Source of the DNA: Solen grandis | Lineage: Eukaryota; Mollusca; Bivalvia; Adapedonta; Solenidae | DNA: 64,000 nt | NCBI GenBank assembly: GCA_021229015.1 | Contig: CM037794.1 | Coordinates: 45,567,436-45,631,435 of the forward strand | Direction of reading: 5' to 3' | Shown: one piece after another, positions 21,701 to 28,644 of the stretch | Position numbering within the stretch: the stretch's first letter is position 1 | Layout of the letters: each line of letters opens with the position of its first letter | The notes under the pieces: model-generated | Database searches by the model: none | Seen by the model: only the letters and a program-made list of their open reading frames with translations | What the model was told of the DNA's origin: nothing | Program-made: the position numbers and the translations under genes

Positions 21701-22842
21701 AATCCATAAGGCCTAGAGCTTAGATATTTGGTATGTAGCATCATCTTATGGGCCACTACCAAGATTGTACAAATCATAGCCCTATGGTGATAAATGACCC
21801 CGCACCAGGGGTCACTTGTTTTACATAGAGTTATAAAGGAAAATCTTAAAAAACCTTCTTCCATGAATGCATAAGGCCTAGAGCTTAGATATTTGGTATG
21901 TAGCATCATCTTATGGGCCACTACCAAGATTGTACAAATCATAGCCCAATGGTGATAAATGACCCCGCACCAGGGGTCACTTGTTTTACATAGAGTTATA
22001 TAGGAAAATCTTAAAAAATCTTCTTCTATGAATCCATAAGGCCTAGAGCTTAGATATTTGGTATGTAGCATCATCTTATGGGCCACTACCAAGATTGTAC
22101 AAATCATAGCCCAATGGTGATAAATGACCCCGCACCAGGGGTCACTTGTTTTACATAGAGTTAAATAGGAAAATCTTAAAAAATCTTTAAGATTTTTGGT
22201 ATGTAGTAGCATCTAATGGTTCATTACAAAGATTTTCAAAGTCTTGGCCCTACGGTGATAAATGACCCTGCGCCCAAGTCTTCTCTGAAACCATATGGCC
22301 CATTGCTTAGATATTTGGTGTGTAGTATTGTCAGGGGTAAAATGTTTTAGATTAAGTTATATCAGAATCCTTGTCTGTTTAAAAACCTTGACATCAGTTG
22401 AAGCAATGGTACTCAGGTGAGCGATTCAGGGCCATCATGGCCCTCTTGTTTGTGATATTGTTAAGTTTGTGAGCACTTGATGTAGGTATGAATGAAGCTG
22501 TTAAACCATCAATAGGGGGAGGAGTTACATCAATAGGGGGAGGAGTTACATACAAATTGTGGAACAGTCCATGGGTCAGATAATAATGGAACTGCCTGTA
22601 TATTATGTTTCAAACTTTTTTTGTTAAACCAGAAAAAAAAAAAAAATCTGTGACCTTTCTGTATATTTTGGATGTTGTTTTCAAGAGGTATCTTAGGTTT
22701 TGCTTGTCTCCCTTGCAGATGCGGCCAACAACCTGCAGAGCAGTAAGCTGGTCTCCCACCAGGTGTTCTACAACTCCACGCTGGATAACCTTGACCTTAT
22801 GAAGGAGTACCTTTCGTGGCAGGACCCAAACTCCTCAGGAGG
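654..22842 (+). CDS. HECTD2: HECTD2-type E3 ubiquitin-protein ligase, middle part (spliced, incomplete both ends)
   Basis: HECT E3 ligases transfer ubiquitin through a catalytic cysteine in a C-terminal HECT domain. Six exons (654-743, 3876-3937, 14537-14582, 17286-17395, 17998-18146, 22719-22842) join with matching phases (0, 2, 0, 2, 1, 2) and encode the region N-terminal to HECT. Diagnostic stretches are EIQKTVLKSIINSLL, SKDDLRAYLVLLQNPQF, TFVIFAHLLRQIAAL, KCSWWIPSSTKVLALLNAANN and FYNSTLDNLDLMKEY, which align almost residue for residue with vertebrate HECTD2 as I remember it. N-terminal exons must lie left of the window. The HECT domain exons should follow 22842 but none is found up to the N gap at 28948. 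A candidate microexon at 8688-8708 fits the phase. Family assignment is firm; orthology rather than paralogy is inferred. Confidence 0.88.
785..900 (+). repeat. tRNA-like SINE head, degenerate
   Basis: A box A-like GATTTAGAGGTTAAAG and a box B-like GTTTCGATCCC are spaced as in tRNA-derived SINEs, but no cloverleaf can be folded. Probably an old SINE fragment in the intron. Confidence 0.4.
1560..2040 (+). repeat. Hairpin-ended repeat with embedded tRNA-like SINE head
   Basis: The stretch starts with a hairpin (ATGCCCCCAC ... GTGGGGTAT, 1566-1593), typical of one end of the composite elements in this window. A tRNA-like head follows at about 1660-1735 (GGATAGCGTAGTGGTAAC and GGTTCAATTCCTGG). 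From 1840 the text resembles 3430-3545 (ATTTTTGACACAGTTATGACCCC type), suggesting one element interrupted by the insertions between them. Confidence 0.45.
2015..2540 (+). repeat. Tandem repeat element, 161-bp unit
   Basis: It begins with the palindrome CCCATCTTAAGATGGG (about 2027-2042) and contains about three copies of a unit whose CGGATGAG motif recurs at 2163, 2324 and 2485, exactly 161 bp apart. Short open frames over it are by-products of the repetition. Confidence 0.75.
2606..3324 (+). repeat. Composite element with AGCTCACCTGAG / CTCAGGTGAGC ends, 145-bp core units
   Basis: The left end is TTAGCTCACCTGAGC. The right end is CTCAGGTGAGC followed by the palindrome AGGGCCATCTTGGCCCT and CTTGTTT. 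Between them a unit starting TTGTTTACAC recurs at 2821, 2966 and 3111 (145 bp). The architecture (inverted subterminal repeats, subterminal hairpin, tandem core) resembles the non-autonomous Helentron-like 'pearl' elements of bivalves; the class is inferred. Confidence 0.75.
3876..3937 (+). CDS. HECTD2: HECTD2 exon (PQEIQKTVLK)
   Basis: A polypyrimidine tract and TTTTTCAG precede 3876, and the donor GTAAAT starts at 3938. The 62 nt encode PQEIQKTVLKSIINSLLKDK and end with two bases (AG) of a split arginine codon. The next exon supplies the third base. Confidence 0.86.
4116..4340. repeat. TTAA-type MITE
   Basis: The left terminus is TTAACCCTTTACCTCATG and the right terminus is CATATGAGGTAAAGGG followed by TGAA (a mutated TTAA). 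The inverted termini match those of the copies at 15043, 16135 and 20735. No transposase is encoded. The TTAA target points to piggyBac or Kolobok mobilisation. Confidence 0.7.
4752..5286 (+). repeat. Composite AACAAGAG-hairpin element, short core
   Basis: The left end carries GAGCACAAAGTGCTC and the right end carries CTCAGGTGAGCAATC with the palindrome AGGGCCATCATGGCCCT and CTTGTTTT. The core differs from those of the elements at 2606 and 21274. It repeats imperfectly around the phrase GGGGGCAGAGCCCATTTTC (5092 and 5175). Confidence 0.65.
5290..8100. other. Intron, mostly unrecognised
   Basis: No coding exon was recognised. An A-rich tract lies at 5701-5715. At 6349-6432 there is an inverted copy of 265-352. 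Three tandem copies of a MITE terminus occupy 6610-6737. The rest is AT-rich unique-looking sequence. Confidence 0.5.
6610..6737. repeat. Three tandem copies of a TTAA-MITE terminus
   Basis: The phrase GAATATTCATGAGGTAAAGG (with small changes) followed by TTAA occurs three times at about 52-bp spacing. It equals the right end of the MITEs at 4116 and 16135. Confidence 0.6.
8108..8411 (+). repeat. tRNA-derived SINE (family A)
   Basis: The head has GTGGTTAGAGCATTCGCC (box A) and GGTTCAATTCC (box B). The body contains ATACCAAAGTCGTAAAAA and GTGGTATCATGCCACATGTC. The tail is AACAAAACAAACAAAAAC. The same family recurs at 15285, 16196, 20113, 33703, 35235 and 38325. Confidence 0.8.
8688..8708 (+). 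CDS. HECTD2: Candidate 21-nt HECTD2 microexon
   Basis: The 21 nt between TTGCAATTCTAG and the strong donor GTAAGTAC are an exact multiple of three. Placed between the exons at 3876 and 14537 they keep the frame and add seven residues (NNERMNW). The vertebrate protein, as recalled, carries a short W-containing linker at this place, so the insertion is plausible. No transcript supports it; it may be alternatively spliced or a chance match. Confidence 0.45.
8930..9512. repeat. 22-bp minisatellite, diverged block
   Basis: About 26 imperfect copies of CATACCTGAAATGGTGTGTTGT. The array resumes at 10737 after a 1.2-kb insertion. An open frame on the minus strand at its left edge is a by-product of the repeat. 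Confidence 0.85.
9638..10467. mobile_element. 830-bp element with 16-bp perfect inverted repeats and a small coding region
   Basis: TTACCTCCCCCGTATA at 9638-9653 is mirrored by its exact reverse complement at 10452-10467. Between them lies a disrupted coding region (9730-10207) unlike known transposases. No convincing target duplication is seen (flanks ACAA and AACG). Base composition and codon-like order differ from the surrounding AT-rich intron. Confidence 0.6.
9730..10207 (+). pseudogene. Small unknown protein (about 158 residues), broken by one frameshift
   Basis: It starts MAELPHGAHCELRGSND and runs open for 72 codons to 9948. From 9941 another frame continues as RLSERLTFNIPDQAGD and ends FAGNITGGTISVNIYNK at a stop at 10205-10207. 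A single extra G near 9938 explains the shift, so it could also be an assembly error. The N-terminal half is charged and compact; the middle is Ser/Thr/Asn-rich and looks disordered; the C-terminal tail is a Gly/Thr beta-prone stretch. I recognise no family. It sits inside a pair of 16-bp inverted repeats, so it is probably carried by a mobile element. Confidence 0.5.
10564..10730. repeat. 167-bp near-perfect palindrome
   Basis: The left arm from AATAATCTGTCTCTACTGG is mirrored by the right arm ending CCGGTAGAGACAGATTATT. The arms are about 80 nt with only a few mismatches, around a centre at CGGGCTTCGCCCTCG (near 10647). It abuts the 22-bp minisatellite and probably is one end of the mobile element inserted there. 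Confidence 0.85.
10737..10871. repeat. 22-bp minisatellite, homogeneous block
   Basis: Six virtually identical copies of ATCATACCTGAAATGGTGTGTT. This is the same unit as 8930-9512 but much less diverged. Confidence 0.85.
10875..12885. other. Intron, no gene recognised
   Basis: It contains a degenerate MITE of the TTAA family at about 11163-11395 (TTTTACCTCATACA ... TATGAGGTAAAGGGTTA). A tRNA-like box B stretch sits near 11535-11565 (GGGCTCGAACCCC). Otherwise AT-rich unique-looking sequence without splice-supported exons. Confidence 0.5.
12887..13010 (+). repeat. tRNA-derived SINE head (threonine-like)
   Basis: GGCTGGGTAGCTCAGTCGG and GGTTCGAGTC give good box A and box B, with a TGT anticodon position. 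The 3' side does not pair with the 5' acceptor bases and no CCA-proximal stem forms, so it is a SINE head rather than a tRNA gene. Confidence 0.6.
13300..14530. repeat. Diverged tandem-type repeat material in intron
   Basis: A hairpin TACCCTCCAAAC ... GAGGGGGTA opens at 13315. Repeated phrases such as 'CTACATTACTTCACCAACTATGA' (in two versions near 13430 and 13895) and the AAACTTGG(T/A)(T/A)GGTAGATACC type near 14250 and 14395 show old composite elements. No exon is seen. Confidence 0.4.
14537..14582 (+). CDS. HECTD2: HECTD2 exon (SKDDLRAYLVLLQ)
   Basis: The acceptor TTTTTGCAG ends at 14536 and the donor GTATGT starts at 14583. The first base completes the split arginine codon of the exon at 3876 (or the tryptophan codon if the microexon is used). 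It encodes PHSKDDLRAYLVLLQ and ends in phase 0. Confidence 0.87.
15016..15480 (-). repeat. SINE family A, minus strand, interrupted by a MITE
   Basis: The SINE tail (GTTTGTTTGTTTATTGGGTT, 15026-15042 side) and body (from CATCCCACTG at 15285 to 15480) are separated by a TTAA-flanked MITE. The body contains the reverse of GTGGTATCATGTCACATGTC. Confidence 0.8.
15043..15284. mobile_element. TTAA-flanked MITE inserted in a SINE
   Basis: The element 15047-15280 has termini CCCTTTCCCTCATA and TATGAGGGAAAGGG. It is flanked by TTAA at 15043-15046 and 15281-15284. Removing it restores the normal SINE 3' junction GGGTTTAACATCCC. An inner palindrome (CAGCCTGCGAGTAACTCGCAGGCTG, in halves) lies near 15104-15130. 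Confidence 0.85.
15490..16130. other. Intron, no gene recognised
   Basis: The part to about 15600 has the GTCTGTTAGTCCGTCCGTC terminal signature of a composite element paired with GCAGGTGACAC. The remainder holds nothing I can identify. Confidence 0.4.
16135..16620. repeat. TTAA-type MITE containing a SINE
   Basis: The left end is TTAACCATTTACCTCATG at 16135 and the right end ATGAGTCTATATGAAGTAAA reaches 16620. The interior is split by the SINE at 16196-16458. Confidence 0.65.
16196..16458 (+). repeat. SINE family A nested in a MITE
   Basis: Head CCGGTAGCTGAGTGGTTAGA, body with CATACCAAAGTCGTAAAAA and GTGGTATCATGCCAAATGTC, tail ACAAACAAACAAACA. It sits inside the MITE 16135-16620. Confidence 0.8.
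17286..17395 (+). CDS. HECTD2: HECTD2 exon (NPQF...HLLRQIAAL...YWLRK)
   Basis: The acceptor TTATTTAAG ends at 17285 and the donor GTATGT starts at 17396. It encodes NPQFGSTSTFVIFAHLLRQ and continues to DHHYLVYWLRK, with the last lysine codon split (AA|G). This is the best conserved exon in the window relative to vertebrate HECTD2. Confidence 0.9.
17998..18146 (+). CDS. HECTD2: HECTD2 exon (VERFQTLVERL...WWIPSSTKVLALL)
   Basis: The acceptor GTTCCAG ends at 17997 and the donor GTAAGC starts at 18147. The first base completes the lysine codon. It encodes LDVERFQTLVERLNSFIS followed by a proline-rich segment and KCSWWIPSSTKVLALL. It ends with one base of an asparagine codon completed at 22719. 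Confidence 0.9.
18235..18735. repeat. 29-bp minisatellite
   Basis: About 16 copies of TTTATCAAGTTTGAAAGACT plus CCCTTCATG, starting about 90 bp after a HECTD2 donor site. Some central copies are identical. Confidence 0.88.
18776..18925. repeat. Short tandem array (CATGTGACCTTGACACT type)
   Basis: Several imperfect repeats of a roughly 33-bp unit around CATGTGACCTTGACACTCAT follow directly on the 29-bp minisatellite. Confidence 0.65.
19390..19800 (+). repeat. Composite repeat with two core units
   Basis: It opens with TTTATACGCCTGTAGAAGAG and ends with GATGGGCGTAATTTG. Two copies of a unit containing TCTTTACCAAACTT(G)GTCAC occur (19504 and 19668). The small open frames over it are not genes. 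Confidence 0.55.
20113..20424 (+). repeat. SINE family A
   Basis: Head with GTTAGAGCATCCTCTTCTGG and GGTTGGATCCC, body with CATACCAAAGTTGTAAAAA and GTGGTATCATTCCACATGTC, tail AACAAACAAAAAAAAAC. Confidence 0.8.
20735..20995. repeat. TTAA-family MITE, degenerate ends
   Basis: The left end reads TACCTCATGAATATTCATG and the right end ATGAGTCTATAAGAGGTAAA. The interior shares GAGTAAACAGAGGAGACCCTG with the copy at 4116. Confidence 0.6.
21274..22451 (+). repeat. Composite element with four 165-bp core units
   Basis: The left end is TTAGCTCACATGAGC with hairpin GAGCACAACGTGCTC. The right end is CTCAGGTGAGCGATTC with the palindrome AGGGCCATCATGGCCCT and CTTGTTT. The core phrase AAGGCCTAGAGC occurs at 21543, 21708, 21873 and 22038, exactly 165 bp apart. 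A 242-codon open frame on the minus strand is created by the unit length being divisible by three. Confidence 0.85.
22508..22551. repeat. Perfect 21-bp direct duplication
   Basis: CATCAATAGGGGGAGGAGTTA is present twice in tandem in the HECTD2 intron. Confidence 0.8.
22719..22842 (+). CDS. HECTD2: HECTD2 exon (AANNL...FYNSTLDNLDLMKEY)
   Basis: The acceptor CTCCCTTGCAG ends at 22718 and the donor GTCAGT starts at 22843. It encodes NAANNLQSSKLVSHQ, then VFYNSTLDNLDLMKEYLSWQ and a Ser/Gly-rich end, finishing in phase 2. In HECTD2 the next residues would begin the HECT domain (FxFCQYPF); no such exon was found in the following 6 kb. Confidence 0.89.
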
Positions 22843-22908
22843 GTCAGTAGATTGCCTGTGTACTATACCCCTGCTTCACATAGTGAAGTGGGGGTTACAT
22901 ATCAGTTA

Positions 22909-23600
22909 CAGTAGAACCTCGTTAAACCAAAGCCCTTGGGACCAAGCTGAAGATTTTGAAATAACAATTATTCGGATTAAAAATCTGCCATGAAAACAAC
23001 CTATTACGTATATAAATCTAAGTACTATTTGCATGTTATGAAAAATAATAAAAAATATTCCATAATCTACTTAGGTGTTTCTGATTAACATAATTGTTCA
23101 AACATGTCTAATATAATGAAACATACTTTTAGCTTCGCTGGTAGCTTCGCATGCCGGTGACGATCTGACCCCCTGGGTTTATCTGCTGGCTCGTGCATAT
23201 TATGTATGTAATCTATCAGACATTGATTAGCAATAATCAATATTTCCGGTCTGACACACATTGCCAAATCCAATCTCAAGAACAGGTGTGAAAAACTTGC
23301 CTGAGCGACCACTCCAGGTGCCGCCGCAAAATAAACTAGGTTACTGACCGGATACGATCGATGAGGACGATAATTGGTTCACGCAAATTTATGAAAATTG
23401 ACTTCAAAATAAAAATTAAAAAAATGTATATGAATTGCGACCGGTATTTTATTTCGAATTAGCTAAAAAATCGAAATAGTGAAATTCGGATTAAGCATTT
23501 TATTTTTAGTTAAAATAAGAAGGGAAGAAATCAGGACCAAAATAAGCTTCAAAATGGCGAGGAATTTGGTTTAATGATGGTTGGTTTTGCGAGGTTCTAC
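22909..23600. mobile_element. Tc1/mariner-type (pogo/Tigger-like) MITE
   Basis: CAGTAGAACCTCG at 22909-22921 is mirrored exactly by CGAGGTTCTACTG at 23588-23600, with TA on both outer sides (22907-22908 and 23601-23602). The 692-bp interior has no transposase. Class assignment rests on the TA target and terminal motif. Confidence 0.8.
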
Positions 23601-24222
23601 TGTATATGCTTATCATGTCTGCTTTCATCCCGTCACGTTCCATCCTACACTCAACAATTTTGGCTCTATTGTTGATCATGCCTTCACATTTTGAATTAAG
23701 ATTTATCACAATAAAAAAAGCAGATAACTGTGTCAAGGTTTTTGTAAGAGTTATAGCCCTTTTTCTGAGTCAAAGCAGTATGCAGGGGTATTAATCACTT
23801 TCAGTGATAGTTTGAGTTTGCCTACTTTATAAATTTGTAACTTCTTGAAGGTAGAGTTTTATGGACTGACAGGATGGATGGTCCAAAGGTCAAGGCCATA
23901 TGCTCTTTATGTGTGTGTGTATAGGCCTATATATCTATACATGTATACATGTATATGATCTGACATGAATTAATTATTATTTCATATCAAATTTTACTAA
24001 GCTAGTTCAGGATAATGTTATTAAGTGAGCCTCTGGCAAGCTCAATAACATTTTCTTGAACAAGTTAAGTAAAATTAATATGAAATGACAATTCATGTCT
24101 GATTCTTTTTTACATATGACCTATACTGACAGTAAATAGCAATAAAAACAAGAACACAAACATTAATGAATTGACTGTGAACTGTTACTATTTGTTACTA
24201 AGAAAATAGTTTCAAATAATAA

Positions 24223-24475
24223 TTGGGGCCTCCGTGGCCGAGAGGGTAAAGTCGCTGACTTTAGAACTCACTCAGCCCTCACCGCGTGGGTTCAAAACCC
24301 AGCAGGGTCAATTGGATTTTCATGTGAGGAAGCCTTCCAGCTGACTTTTGGTAGGTCGGTGGTTCTACCCGAATGCCTCCGTGCATTCGAGGTCTTCCTC
24401 CACCTGTAATTAGCTGGTTGACTATATGACTGAAATACTGTGGAAGCGACGGTAAACTCAAATAGTCAAGTCAAG
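24223..24475 (+). repeat. SINE family B with 11-bp target duplication
   Basis: The tRNA-like head (GGGGCCTCCGTGGCCGAGAG and GGGTTCAAAACCC) is followed by a body with CCGAATGCCTCCGTGCATTC and a TCAAG repeat tail. TCAAATAATAA flanks it at 24212-24222 and 24476-24486. The 253-bp length equals that of the copy at 33080. Confidence 0.88.
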
Positions 24476-24827
24476 TCAAATAATAACTGAAAATAATGAT
24501 TTAACGTGTGTATTTCTCATGCATTTTCAACATCATATGGAATAATGCATCTTTTTTATCAAAGTTAGTTGCATCAAACACATTTATCCAGCTGTTTTAC
24601 AGTGCAACACACTATGCATATATATATAGAATACATGTGCGTGACGCAGAGTGATGTAATTCTGCCTAAAAGTTATATGTAACGTGTCAAATATAAGGAA
24701 ATATGTGATGGTTATATGAAACCAGAAACAGATGTTTTAGCATAATCTCATATGATAAATATTTATATGTGTGTTATTTAGGGCTATGCATTTGGAGTAT
24801 TCATCAATTGATAGCTCTAGTTCATCC

Positions 24828-26905
24828 ACCGTCGTGAAGCGGGAGAGGGGTTATAGGAATGGCCTTCGTCTGTCTGTCTGTCCATCCGTAACATTTTCGT
24901 GTCCGCTTCATATCTCCTATACCGCTTGAAGGATTTTTGTGAAACTTGCCTCAAATGTAAACCTAGTTGAGACGATGTGCAGAACACAGGTGGCAGCCAT
25001 GTAGGCTCAAGGTCAAGGTCACACTAGAAGGTTATGTGTTTGAACCTTCAATTTCCATTTTAATTTCATGTCTGCTCCATATCTCCTATACCGCTTGAAG
25101 GATTTTCGTGAAACTTGTCTCAAATGTAAACCTAGTTGAGACAATGTGCAGAACACAGGTGGCAGCCTTGTAGGATCAAGGTCAAGGTCAAGGTCACACT
25201 AGAAGGTTATGTGTTTGAACCTTCAATTTCCATTTCAATTTCCTGTCTGCTCCATATCTCCTATACCCCTTTTAGTTTTTAGCTCACATGAGCACAACGT
25301 GCTCAAGGTGAGCTTTTCTGATCGCCTTTTGTCCGGCGTCCGGCGTCCGTGCGTGCGTCCGGCGTCAACAATTGCTTCAAACAACATCTCCTCCTAAACG
25401 GCTTGGCCAATTTGAAAAATATTTTGCAGGAATGTTCCTTGGATGAAGCTCTACTAAAGTTGTATAAATGGTTCTGGTCCATTGCATAATTAGGTCACAG
25501 GAGCTAAAAATAGATTTTAAAAATGCAAACTTTGAAAATCTTCTTCTGCAAAACTGCAAGGCCTAGAGCTTAGATATTTGGTATGTAGCATCATCTTATG
25601 GGCCACTACCAAGATTGTATAAATCATAGCCCTATGGTGATAAATGACCCCGCACCAGGGGTCACTTGTTTTACATAGAGTTATATAGAAAAATCTTAAA
25701 AAATCTTCTTCTATGAATGCATAAGGCCTAGAGCTTAGATATTTGGTATGTAGCATCATCTTATGGGCCACTACCAAGATTGTACAAATCATAGCCCTAT
25801 GGTGATAAATGACCCCGCACCAGGGGTCACTTGTTTTACAGAGAGGTATATAGGAAAATCTTAAAAAATCTTCTTCCATTAATGCATAAGGCCTAGAGCT
25901 TAGATATTTGGTATGAAGCATCATCTTATGGGCCACTACCAAGATTGTACAAATCATAGCCCTATGGTGATAAATGACCCCGCACCAGGGGTCACTTGTT
26001 TTACATAGAGTTATATAGGAAAATCTTAAAAAATCTTCTTCCATGAATGCATAAGGCCTAGAGCTTAGATATTTGGTATGAAGCATCATCTTATGGGCCA
26101 CTACCAAGATTGTACAAATCATAGCCCTATGGTGATAAATGACCCCGCACCAGGGGTCACTTGTTTTACACAGAGTTATATAGGAAAATCTTAAAAAATC
26201 TTCTTCTATGAATCCATAAGGCCTAGAGCTTAGATATTTGGTATGTAGCATCATCTTATGGTTCATTACAAAGATTTTTAAAGTCTTGGCCCTACGGTGA
26301 TAAATGACCCTGCTCCCAAGTCTTCTCTGAAACCATATGGCCCATTGCTTAGATATTTGGTGTGTAGTATTGTCAGGGGTAAAATGATTTAGATTAAGTT
26401 ATATCAGAATCCTTGTCTGTTTAAAAACCTTGACATCAGTTGAAGCAATGGTACTCAGGTGAGCGATTCAGGGCCATCATGGCCCTCTTGTTTCATGAAT
26501 CTTGCCTCAAATATATATCTAATTGAGACGATGTGCAGAACATAGGTTGCAGTCATGTTGGCTCAAGGTCAAGGTCACACTTGAGGGTCAGGTGTTTGAA
26601 CCTTCTATTTCCTTACAATTTTTGTCCGCTCCATACTCCTATACCCTGAAGGATTTTAATGAAACTTGCTTCAATATAAACAAATTGAGATGATGTGCAG
26701 AACACAGGTTGCAGTCATGTTGGCTCAAGGTCAAGGTCACACTTGAAGGTCAAGTGTTTGAACCTTCAATTTCAATTTACAATTTTGTGTCCGCTCCCTA
26801 ACTCCTATACTCCTCGAAGGATTTTAATGAAACTTGCTTCAATATAAACCAAATTGAGGCGATGTGCAGAACACAGGTGACAGTCATGTTGGCTCAAGTT
26901 CAAGG
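24828..26905 (+). repeat. Tandem-repeat element interrupted by another composite element
   Basis: Units around GTGCAGAACACAGGT(G/T)(G/A)CAG and CTCAAGGTCAAGGTCACAC occur at 24970-25270 and resume at 26500-26905. The element at 25277-26494 splits a unit in two. Confidence 0.7.
25277..26494 (+). repeat. Composite element with four 165-bp core units, nested
   Basis: It is nearly identical in ends and core to 21274-22451. AAGGCCTAGAGC starts at 25558, 25723, 25888, 26053 and 26218 (165 bp steps). The ends are TTAGCTCACATGAGC and the AGGGCCATCATGGCCCT palindrome with CTTGTTT. The 249-codon minus-strand open frame is a repeat artefact. Confidence 0.85.
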
Positions 26906-27953
26906 TCACATTTGATGATTCAGTGTTCATTCCTGAATATTTTTTGTTTCCATGCTATATTTTCTGAACATAAATTGCAGTTTTAAACCCCACTACAACA
27001 GTAGTGCTGAAAAGGTTTTTATTAAGGCAGCGGCGGGGGATATAGCTGTCCTTTGGACTGCCTTGTTTAAATTGATATTCAATTTTTAGGTCACCTGCTG
27101 TAAGCAGATGTGACACATAGAGATAACTTTTCTGTTGTCTGTCTCTCCATAGTATTTTTAGTGAAGGACCAGGTTTGTAACTCAAAGGTCAAGTTCACAA
27201 TCACAAATCTTAAAATGGGGTGTTTTTCAGTTTCTGGACAATAACTCTGTCCTGGATGGATGGATATTTATATAACTTGGTATCAATGATTTCCTCAGAA
27301 ACCCAGAGTGTTACCTGAAAGATCAGGTTGTAACTCAAAGGTCAAGATCGCAGTAAGCAATCGAAGGTCATAAAATGGGGGTATTTTTTTGTTTCCGGAT
27401 GTAAACTCTGTCATAGATGGATGGATATTTGCACCCACTGGCATGTAACTTCATATACAGAGAAAATATATGAAAGAAAGTGCAGATTACAAGACCCATA
27501 ACTCTTAACTTCAATAAATTTTGAGTTACTCCCCTTTGTTGATAGAGCTATTTGGTAAAGGACACACATGTTCACAGTTTTCCAAGGAAACTCAAGTCTA
27601 CAGTACATCAACTCTTTGGGGACATATGTCACTGACTGTGACAGTTTTTTTTTAGAACATGAATCCACACAAATATATAAAGTAATGAAAGATTCCAAGA
27701 AATATGATGTCAACATTTTTTTTATTTTGAGGCCCCTATATTGGTATCCCCATTTACTATCTTCTTAACTAGAGGCCACTGTATGTGTATCCTCATTTAT
27801 TATTCCTATAATTGGATGCCCCTATATGGTTATCCCCATTTGTTATACCCATAATAAGTCAACAGGTGTCGGGAAACCATCCCCAGTTGATGATAGAGCT
27901 CATATAAAGAATATTGTTGAATTAAGTTTTTACAGGGTTTACATGAGTACTTT

Positions 27954-28170
27954 TTAGCTCGACCATTCAAAGAATATGAGAGCTATTGTAGTCGCCTTTG
28001 CGTCGGAGTTTGCGTTGCAGCTTTTGGTTAAAGTTTTGCATGCAAGTTACTATCAACCTTATATCTCAATAATCATTTATAGTAAGGTAGAGCTATTTTG
28101 ATCGCTAGGTCTTCATTGTCATTGTTGTCATCTGTCATGCAAAAACTTAAATATAGCCCCATTACTCAAA
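27954..28170 (+). repeat. Truncated end of a TAGCTCGACCATTC-type element
   Basis: TTTTAGCTCGACCATTCAAA and ATATGAGAGCTATTGTAGTC match, in reverse, the end of the element at 59598-61216. Only this terminus and a short core are present. Confidence 0.55.
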
Positions 28171-28432
28171 CACTTTTAACAGCTGAGTTACATCTGCATG
28201 TGGTGTTCTTGTTTTCAAACTGGGATCAAGTGACCCTTTTGTATATATTGATATAGATAAAGATACAAATTTTGTTATTTCTGACAAACTTGAGGGGAAA
28301 AATAGGCAGTTTTGTTTGTCATGGAAAACCCTCAAAAATATGTCAAGATTATTGCTTGTGGAAATTTAAGAATATGTGGATGTCACCTTGTCATCTCAGG
28401 TTACTGTTGTTGTTGGCATTATATGAATGCAA

Positions 28433-28644
28433 TTAACCCTTACCCTGCTGGAACCGTAAGTGCTAACCTTTGCCACCAGTAAAGAGCCAGACCAGCCTGC
28501 ACATCCATACAGGCTGGCCTGGCTCTTTACTGTTGGCTGACCAACTGCAAGTTTTCATCTTGTTATCCTTAGAATTGATAATGGACAGTTCCAAAAAAGA
28601 TGCCAGGTAAGTCCATTTGAGAAATTCAGCAGGTTAAGGGTTAA
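28433..28644. mobile_element. TTAA-flanked MITE with inner palindrome
   Basis: TTAA at 28433-28436 and 28641-28644 bound termini CCCTTACCCTGCTG and CAGCAGGTTAAGGG. Inside, CAGTAAAGAGCCAG and CTGGCTCTTTACTG form a hairpin (28486-28542). No coding capacity. Confidence 0.8.

Noticed and set aside
21484..22212. 242-codon minus-strand open frame
   Set aside because: It repeats the same 55 residues because the 165-bp core unit is divisible by three; no splice sites or known domain. Reported only as a test case.
25517..26266. 249-codon minus-strand open frame
   Set aside because: Same repeat artefact as at 21484, inside the second copy of the element.
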